64,000 nucleotides of DNA from Lithospermum erythrorhizon (Eukaryota > Streptophyta > Magnoliopsida > Boraginales > Boraginaceae): positions 248,001 through 312,000 of the forward strand of contig JADFUC010000051.1 of the NCBI GenBank assembly GCA_019722365.1. Reading direction: 5' to 3'. The notes under the pieces were generated by a model. The model saw only the letters and a program-made list of their open reading frames with translations, did not search any database and was not told the origin of the DNA. Below, piece after piece: positions 35,358 through 48,619 of the stretch. Every line of letters starts with the position of its first letter. The first letter of the stretch is position 1. The translations under genes and the position numbers were made by a program.

Positions 35358-37218
35358 TTAGCGTCCTCTCCCATTTTCCATGTCATTGAGATTGGAGTCC
35401 AGAGTATTAAACTGCACTCTTGCATCACCTCCAGATCGAACATATTCAGTCTCAATTTCAGATTGCTGTGAGTTAAGACAGCTGATATTACAGCCATTGT
35501 TATCCGAGGACTGGGCCCCATTACGTGACTCTGCCAACATCTCGAAGTATGCATGGGGTCCCCAACCTGTAGATCAGGACAAACTTTCTTATGTGCAGAC
35601 GAGATTTGCAATACTATCAGGAGAATAAAGAGAAACAGCTAATGATGAGATCTGGAGTCTGGACTCTGGAAGCCTTGCCAGATGCATGTATAAGTTTGAG
35701 ATAAGAAAGGAAGACAAAGGTTCATTAATAAGATCTGAGGTCACATGTCAAGTCATGGATATAGTTTATTGTATAAGGCTAGGCGTATATGATCAAATCA
35801 TTTTATAAAATATCATATCGACATTGGCTATCAAGGATGAGATTAAAGAGGACAATACCATCTTCACTATATGGTGGGGGAAAGAATTGCAAGTAACAGA
35901 ATGAAGCAATTGTCAATCCTGCAAAGTAGGAAATGAGAGATAAATCAGCCACCTGTCCACCACCAAGAGATACATATTTGTTGAACTCTGAGGTGGTGTA
36001 TGTGTTTATAATCTTTCTGTTGTTCTGACCTATAAGACCTCCGGCAAATACATCTTGCCAATGGTGCCAATAATCATCTACTCGAGAAACTCCTACCAAT
36101 GCTGCAACAAGTAATGGTAAAAAACTAACGCATAGCTTCGCCACATGGCCCTTGCGGTCAAATACCCTGACTTTTCCAGAGAGGTACAGTGCTAGGAAAC
36201 CCAGGCCAGCAAAGGACCCTTCATCAACATTGACCAAATAGAATTAGTTATGAATTGGTTTAGGATCAATTATAGTTGAGGTGAGTGTTTGGTGAGCTTT
36301 TTCTGGGTAGCTTATAGGCTACCATGTTGAGCAGTAATATTATTTAAACAGTAAAACTAAATTTACAGTACTAACATGAAGTGTGACCACTTGGAAAGCT
36401 TTTATGTCCTTCTTTGATGACTTGCTTCAGGCCTGTACACATGACTTCTTTTGTGACAGGATCAAATACCTGGTAGTCCAGTGGTAGTTCGGTGTCATTC
36501 ATAAAAGTCAAACCATGTCTCACCTTACTAGATAGACTCCTAAAAATAAGGTAGGACGCAGATATTTATAAATACTAAAACCTTTTTTCCATCTGGGAAG
36601 CAGCGCCATAAAAAATCGGGGCGAGGTCGACCAACTGCATCTTTGATGGCATCAGTAATAACCCCAGTAATCAACACAGCATACAACAGACCTGTATGAG
36701 CATTGAACACCATCAGATATTTAGAGATGAAAATGTTAGTAACCTACCAAAAGCTCAAAGGCATTATTGAAACTAAAGAGCGTAGACGTATACCCAATAC
36801 AGCGTGGTGCAAATCATAGACATCTTGTCTGATGAAGTAATAAATAACGATGACCACAAGAGGCAAAATTACTGCAACAATCTGTTTCAGAAAGGTGAAG
36901 ATGGAGGTCATTGGAAGTGAAACTCAGTAATAAAGCACCATCATCGCCCAGGGAACCAGAGGGGTTGGGTGGGAAGGATGAGGTGTTTGAATAAAAGATT
37001 ACCGGTACAGCCCACAAAGGAACAGTGTTTTCTTTCAAAGGGTAGCTGAGATCTGTCATCATATCCTCCCCAACAAAACGGTGAAATGGTTCTATTACAT
37101 TAAGAATGATATCGATTACCACAAGCAGAGCAAGAATAAGCCAATCATGCATATGAATCCTAGCAACCTGTCTTCCATGAGACCTTATAGTGTGGGCACC
37201 CAACTGAATCTCTGGCAT
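35358..37218 (-). CDS. LPP2: lipid phosphate phosphatase (PAP2 family), LPP2/LPP3 type
   Basis: Integral membrane enzyme that dephosphorylates phosphatidic acid and related lipid phosphates. Seven coding exons join in frame: 37003-37218, 36794-36881, 36582-36691, 36376-36469, 36030-36218, 35859-35918 and 35358-35566, giving 321 aa. The start [15 protein letters not shown] is the family start; an in-frame ATG 9 bases upstream follows the leader-intron acceptor and is less likely. The three PAP2 motifs are present: KDAVGRPRP (from K118), PSGHT (H167) and [12 protein letters not shown] (R215, H221, D225). About six membrane segments are visible, the first near [16 protein letters not shown]. The C-terminal tail ends in an acidic and polar cytosolic stretch. 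Exon 4 ends TCAT before GTTAGT and exon 5 starts GGTCC, which restores SWSFAG. The gene looks functional. Confidence 0.93.
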
Positions 37219-37624
37219 GTTCAACAACTAAAAGAATTCAAAAACAATGTTAGCTCGTGATGAAGTGAATGCTGAAATGAAGTTACATATGAACCATTAT
37301 ATCCAAAAATATTATGTTCACAAATGTTTCTGCAGTTCATCTGAAGGCTCGAACAATTGGTTCGTTTGTTATAAATATTGATTACAAGGCACCATATGGA
37401 GGGATTCAAATAACAAATTACAAAACACATTCAGGATGCCTGTTTTTATGCTCAGCTAGGAGTATGAAAACCTCAAAACTATAATAGATTGGTGTTCAGA
37501 GCATAAACAACGCATTATATACTTATATACTCCGTACAATTTAGTAACAGTATATACGTTTAACATTATCATCATATATACAAACGATTATATCATCCAA
37601 ATCAATCGCAAATACTCCCAAAGA

Positions 37625-38334
37625 AAAGCTCAAAAGCACCAAAAACGAGTAAACAACACTCAATAAACGTATACTCCGTACAATTTAGTAACAGTAACAC
37701 TAACGATTTGAAGAACCTCGTAATTCCAATTAAACGAGTTTATTGAGCTAATTTTTGTTTTAGAAAAAGTAAAAATGAATATTATCATACATATAACTTT
37801 ATAATCGCCATTAAACTTGCACAAAATGAAAAATTAAGTAAATAATCCGAATTAATAGCAATTATTACCTAACAAAAAGCTCCAAAGCACGAAAAGCAAG
37901 TAAAACAACATTTAATAAAACGTAAACAATTTAGTAACAGTAACATTAATACTTTAAACAAGCTCATAAATACAAACAAACGAATTTAATCAGCTAATTT
38001 TTTCAATAAAATTAAAAAATGAATATTATCATAATTAATAAACAAATAATTACATAATAATCAACATTAAAGCTAGCAGAAAATGAAGAAGCAATTTATT
38101 TACACCATTAATCGCACAAAAAGCTCATAAGCACAAAAACAAGTAAAACAACATACAAATAATAGTAAAAGTAACAATAACACTTTGAAGAAGCTCAGAT
38201 TTCAAAACTAAATTAATTTTTTCTGCTATTTTTTTATACAAAAAGTAAAAATGAATATTAACATAATTATCATAATAATTAATTATATATTAAACATTAA
38301 AGTTTGCAGAAAATGGAGAATAAATTTACTTTAC
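37625..38334. repeat. tandem repeat of about 245 bp, three copies, in the LPP leader intron
   Basis: Copies start at about 37625, 37876 and 38120 (plus-strand marker AAAGCTC..AAGCAC). They share TTTAGTAACAGTAACA, CGAATTTA/CGAGTTTATT.AGCTAATTTT, AAAAATGAATATTA and ATTAAAG..GCAGAAAATG. A partial copy may lie at 37505-37580. The third copy ends at the 5' splice site of the leader exon. Confidence 0.8.
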
Positions 38335-38400
38335 CAGAGAGAAAATGGAGAAAGAGTAAGTGAGCTTAGAGCTGCCAAATTCAAAGTGCTAAATTTAATA
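38335..38400 (-). other. LPP 5' leader exon (non-coding)
   Basis: The minus strand reads CATTTTCTCTCTG then GTAAAG, a good donor at 38334/38335. The acceptor TTCTTTTAG at 37228 precedes the coding exon by 9 bases. This defines an 1107-base leader intron, a common arrangement in plant housekeeping genes. The 5' limit is a guess. Confidence 0.5.
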
Positions 38401-40843
38401 TGTTCAACGAAATCATTTTAAATAGACATATGTATTTATTTTAGTTCGACTGTAATTTTGATACTGAACTTTTTCGAAATATTCTTTTGAGTTAATGACT
38501 TTGAAAATCAACTTAACCCAAAACAAGCTTAGTCAATACTATATCAAAATTAGATTTTAGAAAGTGAAAATTCCAGAAAAAAATCAGATGCCAAAAAACA
38601 AAATCGATTTTTTCGATCTAATAATCACAAAAAAGTTCAAGTGTCATTTAAACATATGTTTCTTATTTATACAGATGAGTTCACAATGTGTGACGTGACT
38701 AAATTAAATACTTCAATTGGAATGACACATCAAATCTCCGTTATGATCAGGATGAGAAGAAACTCATTTCAACACTTTCCTTATAATCTCAAAAGGCGTG
38801 ACAATACAATTTGTTGCCTTGTGAACAACATCAAATGCAGATTCAATGGAAATCTCAATTGCCAGGTGAAGGTCCTACAAATTATTAAATTCATGAGAGA
38901 GATGTCACCATAAACTAAATAACCAACAATCCAACATGGTTTAAGTGAGTTTTCTGAAATATTCAAAGATAGTTTCAGGATCTAGACCGAATTTTGATGG
39001 AATGAATTAAAGGTGAAGGTGACAAAGCTTAAGCTGGGCGCAATGTGCCATTTTGTTTCTTGGTATGAGACAGTTAGAGCGATGACTGATGAGAGTTTCT
39101 CAACTGAGCTGCTGGGCTTAAACTGAAATGTACGGCTAACAAATCGCTGCATTCACGTGCCAAGAAGAGAGTTAAATAATATTTTTGCTGCTGTTTGTCT
39201 TTAAATCCGCCTTTAAACTCATTGGATGTATTTCTCGAAAGATAAAGGTCACGATTTCTCAAAAGTTCATGTCAAAATATGTTCATGCCTATTCGAAGCG
39301 CCAAGATTAAGCACGCCTATTCAACGATTGTTTAGCTCAAATACATACTAAATGACAAATATTTTAGGACAAAGAGGGAATTACCAATACTCCATAATAA
39401 TTTAGCTGTGAAATTCCCTCAGATACGTACGAAAGTGATCGGATTTAGATATGGTCGAGCAGATTCTTCGGAATTAAAGTTAAATAACCCGTTTTAAATG
39501 ATCAATCTAGATATCTACTGATTAAGAATTTCGAGAAATCTATGTAAACAATTAAACTTGGGTACGTGAATCGAATAATGAAATTGAATGGTGATCACCG
39601 TGACAATAAATCTTTGTGAAATTCAATTTCGACGATTTTGCTTTTTTGTAGGTGGTCGAGGCAAGGCACATTTTCATCTAGCCTAAAAAATCACACTAAT
39701 TAACGGACGTTTCAACTAAAGTATCAAAAGTCAGAAATTTCTTTAATATATGCGATCAAATACTTAAATCAAATATATACGACAACGATAAATAAAAAGA
39801 AAAAATAGATTATCAAATTTAATCCTTTTCAATATATTAATGTGACAAATATATTGGGATATAGAGGGAATTACCGAATTATATAAGAAACAGCTATTTC
39901 TGGTATGGAAATGTAAATAAATAGATTAAGTATGGGCCCAGTGAAATGGTCCTTCTTTGGTCAAATTGAGTAAAAAAGTGGTTACTGAAAACGACATAAA
40001 GTCTAAAGATAAGATGATTTTGGAAAAAGAAAAAGGAAATACTATACCCCGTTGGAAATAATACCAATAATTAAAATTAACGCCCCACAGATACCAACCC
40101 AGAAAAAGGAATGGGCTTAAATTTCACACCTACTCTTTTTATTACATGTGCTTTGTAGCCACGTAAGCCACCTATCAAGTGGATTAGCGGAAGCTTCCCT
40201 GCTCACCACTGGCGACATCCCGGCATTTACCTTTCTCCTCAAAGTGAATCCTACCAAGCAGTGATCTCGATGCGTCAGCATCGTAATTTCATTTCACACT
40301 TTAATAATTAAAATACCGTTTAGCAAATAGTTATCAATTTTTTTGCACTAAAACGTCCTTAACGTAATTATAACGCTACCTGCTATTTATAATGAAATGA
40401 TTTACCTAATTGAACTAATAACATTTCTAATGAAATAACGATTAATGGGGCTCAACAAAAAGTAGCTTTAAGATACAATAAGCATTTTCTCACGACAATT
40501 AATACCGCATAAACGATGTAACTAAAATGATACAACGACACGTTTTCCTACCCCGTTCACAAGGAAATCCCAAAGTTACAAAGTCAACATATTCTACGTC
40601 AAGGACGTCTCCACAAATTCACGCCCACCCATCCTCGCAAAAGCGACGGTTTCGGCCACCATCCTCGAACCTTCCATTTTCAATTTCGACATCACGAAGC
40701 CTCGGCTATCCATGCTAGCTTACACTCACTGCCAAGCAAAAAAAAAAAGTCACACTGCTCAAAAGGTAATACGATTCCGAATATAAGATAAGTTTTTAAA
40801 ATATTTTCATCATATACCACATGCATATTCAATTGGTGTAATA
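38401..40843. other. LPP upstream region and unassigned intergenic DNA
   Basis: Only an orphan exon-like frame at 38764-38874 stands out. 40080-40480 looks like transposon flank. No gene was recognised. Confidence 0.4.
38764..38874 (-). pseudogene. orphan exon-like fragment of an unidentified gene
   Basis: On the minus strand an acceptor-like TTTGTAG is followed by 36 clean codons (DLHLAIEISIESAFDVVHKA and onward to IIRKVLK) and a stop. The frame has coding-like composition, but no other exon was found around it and the family could not be named. Confidence 0.25.
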
Positions 40844-41430
40844 ATGGATCCTAATTTTAAATTAAAAGTTTTTCATTTCTACGTAGACGCGTTTTATGAT
40901 GCTTTAATACCCTTTAATTCTGAACTAAAGAATTTTGATATTAAGAAATATAAAGATGGAATTGAAACTTATTTGTATAATATTTATAGCAAATATCAAT
41001 CGCCGACATGCGAAGTGCCACACCCTCAAATAGGTGTACAAATTTTTAATGTACCGCATCTTAGCTTAAAATACGAACAATACGATCACCTTAGAAATGC
41101 TTTTATAATTTTAGGTGAAATAATCCACCTCCACAAAGCATTACCTAATGAGTTAACTCAATATTTAACCACTAACTTTGAATCAGCCAATATAACGATA
41201 AAAAATCCTTTCATATATTAAAATGGGCTGCCAAAGAAGTGCCTCTTTATTTTCGACATTGTCTAAGATGGAAAGTTAAATATTTTCTATACATATGTCT
41301 ACAATAGTTGCTTGAATCCGCATTTAAGATGTATGAATTACAATACACTCAAATAATGCTTCAAGATTTATGTTTCCAGCAATCAAGTACGCAGGTGTGT
41401 CAAGGGATCGAGGTAATTGGTAATACTTTA
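40844..41430 (+). pseudogene. hAT-family transposase fragment
   Basis: A clean 125-codon frame (40844-41221) starts MDPNFKLKVFHFYVDAFY and has YLYNIYSKYQ, matching the DUF4413 part of plant hAT transposases. After its stop, 41222-41430 reads, across frame shifts, a WAAKEVPLYF block, an MSTIVA..SAFK-like block and further degraded sequence, the hATC dimerisation region. The first half of the transposase is missing. The open frame is probably a chance survivor of an older element. Confidence 0.65.
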
Positions 41431-43900
41431 TTTAACTTATTAGAAGATGTCAATGTTCAATTATTTGGTAACTTTTACTAGTTGATCGTACCCCGGCAGA
41501 ATATTGCACAATTTCATCGGCACTTGAAAGTAAGCATATATTCGAATGGAGGCGCAAGTGCGGTAATAGACAATTAATGGTGTTCCTGGTAGTATTATGA
41601 AAATGATAAGTTAGTGTATCGGTTTGAGTAGAGGATTTCACGATTATAATGAGTGGGGGCGCGAGTAATCGCCGCCATTGAATGATTGCGCCGGGTTATT
41701 CTTAACAATGGTCGTGATAAATGCAAGCAGTTCTCATCTAGCGAGGTGCATAATTTCAACGCCTTCAAAAGTTTATTTGAAGCGTCGTTTCCGCGGGTCC
41801 TTTTGTCCACTAATACTCAAGCCGGAGCTTACTTTCATACACGTGTTTCTTACGTGGGCTATCATGAATTCGGTTAAGGTCAATTTCACACATACGACGC
41901 TACTAAATATCAACTATCCAAAAAACAAGCTCCGCGATCAATATGGATAATACTCTCTCTCATTTTAAAAGTTGGTCAATTGTTAATGTGTTCCTACTTA
42001 GAAAAATCAACAAAATGATACATGTTAAGCGGACACTCACGACAGAAGACAATCGATGTTTGCCCGGGTTGTATACGGGAAGCGGTCGGGCTTGCTTTCA
42101 AAGTGGGAAGTTTTCGAGAAATTTGAGTTCGTGAGGGACGATGCGTGGTTGTTCACCAAACGCAGGCCCCCGGTGCCGCCACTAGATGGTTACTGTGTAA
42201 TCGGGAGCCACTTACCTATCCACAACCCCTTTATTCCCCTAATCGGGCTATCATCCTATGGATCATCCGACGAGCCTCAGAAGTCAATGAATGCCAACAT
42301 GCTAGCCATGCTTTGGTGAAACGGTGGAGAGAGACGCTATGAATAAGCGCTGACGGATCGCCTAACGACGCAGCGGTGTATATAAGGCCGATAACGCAAG
42401 CGGATGCCACCACCACCCCCCATCGCTACCGATCGTCAAAAAGCATTTACAATGAAGAGGGATGACAACTCCGAGGAGACGACACCGGAAGAAACACATG
42501 AGTGAATGTGTGTTTTGTTTCATGCTATGTACTTTCAATTTCAAACAATTACGGTTCTTTTTATTTTATGCGATACGTATTTCGTATTCGAACAATTTAG
42601 TTTTTACAAGAAGCATTTTAGTATTTGAAAAATGATTATGTTATGTGGTTGTTTTAACATTTTAGATTGTGTTACCGCCTTGTCGGTAATTTGCAAGTTT
42701 TCACGCCATTTCCATATCACGACTACTTACAAAATACAACATGTCTTGGCTGGTACTTATTTTTACGCTAAGTAAACGGTAGCATCGCTTTTAGCGTAAA
42801 CGCCATTTACCGCTTAGTTCATTGGGCTTACTTAAAGAAATCTAAACATGTGTTTTGTGAATATGCCAGCAACCGCACGCTTATTTTAAATATTACTTAC
42901 CAGGCCCGACGGGCTCAAACGGGTTCGAGCCGAATACCCAATCAATATCGCTGGCTCAAATCGCCAGGCCCGTCTAACTATCGGCCCCATCCGCCCCATT
43001 TTAATGGGTCGGGACCGCTTCTCAGGCAGATAGCGGTGGGTCAAGCCTCGATTCCGCCCACCTCGCGTCCGGGATTTGTTCACAACGACTCAGAGTGGTC
43101 TGCCTAACGACCGGGCCTCTGTGGGCCGTCCGCCAGCCGCCCCTGCCCATTAAGCCCGGTTCGACCCGCCATGGCCCGATTCGGCTCACCCAATATTCGG
43201 CTGGCACGGGCCTGCCTTGTGCCCCTGCCTAATAACGCGATAACGCTTAAAATAAACGCCGCCACCGCAACACAAAAAAAAGTTGTATCACATATTTCAC
43301 CTTCTGATTAAACGCCAGAATATTTATATTAAACGCGCCACCGCTTAACAAATAAAAATACTACAATAAAGATATTATGAATTGGGTAATCTGTAGTCAT
43401 CATGTAGCCCATTTTATCTGGTACAGTAAGGTCGGAGTATGGGACGGACCCACTAATACCCATCTGGGAATGATTAAGGTCCGATAATATAGGGATGACT
43501 GATGAGTCAATGACCAGTCTAAGAAGAAGTCCATTTATAGACGATTCGTTTAGAAAAAAGGACGAGGTGAAAACACTTGAGTAGGATGTTAACGCAATGT
43601 GCTCGAGCGATCTCATATATTTAAAGTTAAAAAATATGTGCTTAATTTCCTCTCCCGGACCATAAACCGTCAATTCGCCCATTTAAATTGTGAATGCGCC
43701 AGCCGCCTCTGACTATCAGAATCTACCATATCGCCTCGGAATTAATAACTTTGGCCATATCGCCTCTTCAATTATAGCTTTAATGGGGCGACGAAACGAC
43801 ATCAGACAAATATTAAATCGATCCAATTACTTTTCAGATTCAAAATCGACCCACGTTTCCATATACGCATAATCTCGATTTTACTCCCTTCATCAAAAGC
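41431..43900. other. transposon-like region with a GC-rich core
   Basis: 42056-42250 has an open patch (WLFTKRRPPVPPLDGYC) that looks like part of a transposon protein I cannot name. 42900-43250 is much more GC-rich than its surroundings and dense in GGCCCG/CGGGCC words. Its borders (42790-42830 and 43230-43350) repeat AACGCC, CCACCGC and TACCGCTTA motifs. Confidence 0.4.
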
Positions 43901-46840
43901 CATCGACGTCAATTTTAACTCAAAACGAATGAAACTGTGAAACGACCGCTTAGCTTCAAAAAGAAACTGACCGATTATCAACTTTCGATTCATTTTCTGA
44001 AAATGTCGGGCTAACATGGTTTTGTATGTTCGATTTGGAAATTGAATGGGTTATCTGAATTGTCTTTGTTTTGATTAGTTTGGTTTCATTTGGTTCAGTT
44101 TTTTTTATCGAAATGAACTTCTGTACTGATTTGTCAGATGTTGCATTTATGATTGTGCAATTACACATTCTTCATGATTTGAGTTCGTAGACCCGGACTC
44201 CAGGTTCAATTTATTTTAGCTAGTTGACTTTTTAGGCAACAAAATTAATCTTTATCTAAGTTTCATCGTTAGTCTATTTCACAAATTAGCATCAGAAGTA
44301 TACATTTGTAGTATTTTAGAATCAGTGAATGGCTATTTTATGCAAATACTGTTTTACACATTATGTTTAATACTTCATTTTTCGACATTTTCGTAAATGA
44401 ATCAACATTTTGAGAAAATGAATCGAAAGTTAATAATTTGGGGAGGCTATGGGGCATGTGCCAGAAGGCCAAGCATTTACGATTATTTTATTTTTATTTA
44501 ATTAATTAAAATCGAAAGTGGATGAAAGCAAGCACTACGCATGGCCGGACAGCTTAAAAAGCTGACATGAGTTTATTTGACGTTGCTTGTTTAAATTACC
44601 CTTTAAAATCGATTTCACTCGAAATTATGTGCCACATGATTTTTAAAAGTTCTGCCAAAATGTAGTCCCGACGCCTATTCGAAGCAATACCTCGACGCCT
44701 ATCTTCAAATGACATTTCGTTTGTTCAAGTTTGGGTTCTATAAAATTTAGCCAATAAAATTTGATCATCATCAAAATAACTTAGAATAAAATTTCATCAA
44801 TCTAGAGCAATAGTTATTAAAATAATAATCTTATCCTTTTTTAATTAAGTGATATAATATTATATCTAAATGAATATGTTACGCTTCACATTCAATAGAT
44901 TTGTTGAAAATTATGATTTCACCAATGTCTATAATCTAGGTAAAATAAATTTCACAATTTAAAACTGGCGACTTTATTGTTCAAAATAATACTCCGTACT
45001 ATTCATATTTGATTTTACCTTTAATTGATTCTAGTCTCAGTTTTCTGTTTAATTATCAGAGTGATGAAGCCGAAATTATTGATGCCACCAGCGACTACAT
45101 CAGAGCCATGCAAAAACAAATACGAGTAGTGACAACGTCCACTAATAATTCACTATATCCTCGAACATACAATTTTTGTACTCTGTAATTCATAATACAT
45201 TTTTTTCAAGAACATAGTAATTTATTTTTAACTTATGGTAACTAGAAGCACGCATTATTATGAATTACAAAAATCAGTTTTGGTAACAAAAAAAAAAACG
45301 TTCTTAAGATTTTATGACCTTGTTGAACATTATTACATTAACATACATATGAGCAAAAGTAGATAATAATACTGGTAATTGGTAGGGGGAGAGCGACGAC
45401 GATTTACGTGATTTTCAAGTAAAATCTCAAACCGATTTTGGATTTTGTGAAAATGCAAAATCCGCCCGAACTGATTTCAGGACCGGCTCGGATTTACCGT
45501 ATTTTGCGCTTTTATTGGGCGATTTTTATCGATTGTTTTATTTTTTATTTATATTTTCGCCTGCTTGATTTTTGCTAATTATATACAATATTTACAATTA
45601 CAATAATAACAAACTCTAAAGTTCAAAAAATAATAACATAATAAAGTCTAAAATTCCAAATATCTAAAAAATATGAATCATAATAACTTCAAATGTCCAA
45701 ATACTAATAATAAGTTCAAATGTCCAAATACAAAGAATAATAATAAGTTCAATTATCCAAATACTGTAATACACAAAGCCTAAACGTCTGTACTACGCTA
45801 AAAATATCGAAATAAATCGACACATTCAAAAACAACCTCAAGCCATTGCCTTTATTAGTAGCAACCTTAAGATATGTAATGCGAGATGAGTTTCAGACTA
45901 ACAATAAATGAAAAGATATGTCGTGTTAGCTATCATTTTCTTATTAATTAATATTTGAACACAACTAATTAATATTTGAACTAAATTAATAAATATTTGA
46001 ACATAACTAAACCGGATACATAACTAAACCGATATAAATTTTAATTTGTATAAATTAAAAAAAAATTATACAATTTATGGTATAACTAAATCGATATAAA
46101 ATTATAATTTTAACACATTTGTTAAGACTTATAACTAAAATTATGTTTAATACTATAATATTTTACTATAACTAAAATTAAACAAATAATCAAAATTTAA
46201 ATTTAAAATTTCTATCAAACTCTTCATGGAGGAGTAGGAAGGGGAGGGAGCCCTGGGGAGGATTTGCCCTGAGGCGAGAGAAAGGAAGCGGGGGGGAGGT
46301 TCGGTCGCTACTGAAATTTTGCGAGTATAATGCTATTATTTTCCGAATTTTCGAGGGAGGTGTGGTTAAAGCGAAGTGGTTATCTTATTAATTGGTTAAA
46401 ATTTAAATTTTTTTAATAATAAAATCAGACCGACCGATTATATCCGTGTTTGCTTCATTACTAACCTGATCCTGGCCCGGTTTTTTAAAATTATTATAAT
46501 AAACATCCGGATCCCAGACAATTTATTTTATCCAAAAATCCGACGGACCTGACCGGCCGGAATGGATTTTGGATTTTCGTCACATCCAACCACAACCCTA
46601 GTAATCGGGTAAATACATGCTTCTTATATTTAGTTCATCTAACCGCTAACATCTACCTTTTTTTTCGAAACGATGATGTTGGCGTTAGTTTCCATGTTCA
46701 ATAATATGTTAGCCTATATGACAATGTTGGGAGAGGACCTAATAAGGTTTAAGAGGTCATTTATCATTTTTCGGCTTTTAAGAAATTTAATACAATTTCA
46801 CTAGAAATACTTACTTCAAGAATTGTGAAAAAACATACTT
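43901..46840. other. AT-rich intergenic DNA with probable MITE-like elements
   Basis: No gene was recognised. 45370-45540 and 46430-46610 share CCGATTTTGGATTTT/TGGATTTTGGATTTTCG and ACCGG/CCGG words in what looks like an inverted arrangement around an AT-rich interior, as in plant hAT-like non-autonomous elements. No target duplication was confirmed. Confidence 0.35.
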
Positions 46841-46849
46841 TAATAGGCT

Positions 46850-48610
46850 AAAGCAATATTAACATCCCTTTAAACAACGCTTCGATTCCGATGACGAACA
46901 CAATCGTGAAATACAAATCAACAAACAATATAATTTAATCAATGCGGAAATAAACAATTAAGTTCAATCGATCAAATCTATTATGTAGATATGTAAAACA
47001 CAAGTTTAATTAATCTTTTTACGCTTTTAACCAATTATATGCAAGCATACACACAATTTATCTCACACCAAGTATATGGCCAGAATCCTAAAAATTCTAT
47101 CACTCTATATAATAAGAACAATAAAGGCAAAAAGAGTCAAGTTAAGAATGCAAACTTGACACGGTATTTTTACGAGGTTCGCTAATCTACATCCCCGACC
47201 CAAGGCTCTCTACCTTAGGATTTTTCTACGAATCCAATAACCGGTACTTCTTCGAAAGTTGGTGAAGTCCAAACCACTGTATAAACTTGTATCACACAGG
47301 ACCGTTGGCTACACCACACCAGATTTCAACTCCTAACTCCTCGTTAGGAACCCAAGTCGCAACCTAGGATTTCAACTCTTAGTATACCGCCAAGAGCCCA
47401 TGAATCTCCCTAGGATTTCAACTCCAATCAAGTCGGAGACGAACTCCACTACCTCGATCACTCTACGCTCTATCATTGAGCACTGTGACTCGGCCTCTAG
47501 TGATGACGAGATCAAATCCTAACTTAATGGGATATCTCTTTATAATATTTTAGATATTGTTGTGTTATCTCAATCTAAAATACTCCTCAATGAGCTACAA
47601 TTGGATTGCAAATGTTTAGCACAATTTACAACTCCTTAATTTAGTAGATAATAAATTGAAGTCAGAGTGAACTCCTTATCGGGAAGTTAGATATATCGCT
47701 CGTTTCAATCTCCTTGAATATGAAAATTTAGTATCTTGAGATGATTTAATTTTCCTTTGAATAATTTTATCATCAAACACTTTGTGTGTTCTTCTTAGCA
47801 ATTTCTTTAGAAATTATGAATCAAACCTAACTAAAACTCTTTTCAATAATATAATTGAAGCTATTAATCATAGAGTTTTAACAAGCTTCAAAATGATTTT
47901 GGTCTTAAAAAATGATGTAAAAATATTGTGCAAAGGCTCGGGAAAGAATGGGCCTGGAATGTTGTGCAGCGGCCTGAGCTCAAACCCGGCCAAGAAACGC
48001 TTCTTTTCGACTTCCATCGGCAGGCATCGAGAGGCTAGGTCTCGATGGGGTCTATACATAGTTTTTGCGAAAAAATCATTTTTCAGCTCATCGAGACCCT
48101 GTGATCTCGATGGGGTCTAGCCAATAATTTCGGTAAAACTTAAAATCACATTTCCCCGGCTCGTTATAAGTCCGATTTTTGATTTCATTCAAAAGTCAGG
48201 CCGGAAAAGTTCTCTTTTTAAATCCTTTTAGAATATGAGATCAAACTTGAGAATTTATTATTTTGACAAATATCGTTTTAAGATATAAATATTTTGGTAA
48301 ACATTTTGACAAAAATACTCTCATTTAAACGCTTCAATCAAATCAAAGACGAAAATCAAAGTAGAGGTTCAAGTCATGACTTTCAATTTAAGTTCCAAAT
48401 TTCTTTCTGCCTTCGATCTCGATTCTTTTCATATCTCTTCTTTTATTACTCTTGGTCCTTTCATGACCTAAGTGAACGATCAATTTACGTCTTCAACATC
48501 ATTCTTTTAAGCTTCTTCAAGTCCTCAATGACTCGACTAAGGCTTACTGATACGACTATCAACTTTACATTCCGTAAGCACTTTTCTAACATGTCTATTA
48601 ACAAAAACAC
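46850..48610 (-). mobile_element. probable solo LTR of a Copia element
   Basis: The segment is LTR-like: 47150-47480 has a run typical of Copia LTRs in reverse orientation (ACGAGGTTCGCTAATCTACA, repeated CCTAGGATTTCAACTC). 48041-48055 and 48106-48120 repeat TCTCGATGGGGTCTA, and an end reading TGTTAATAGACATG on the minus strand lies at 48603. No gag or pol trace is adjacent. The left end and a target duplication could not be fixed. Confidence 0.45.
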
Positions 48611-48619
48611 TTCAACACA

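Noticed and set aside
42900..43250. GC-rich stretch as an organellar or bacterial insertion
   Set aside because: No recognisable chloroplast, mitochondrial or bacterial gene; short repeated words point to a plant repeat.
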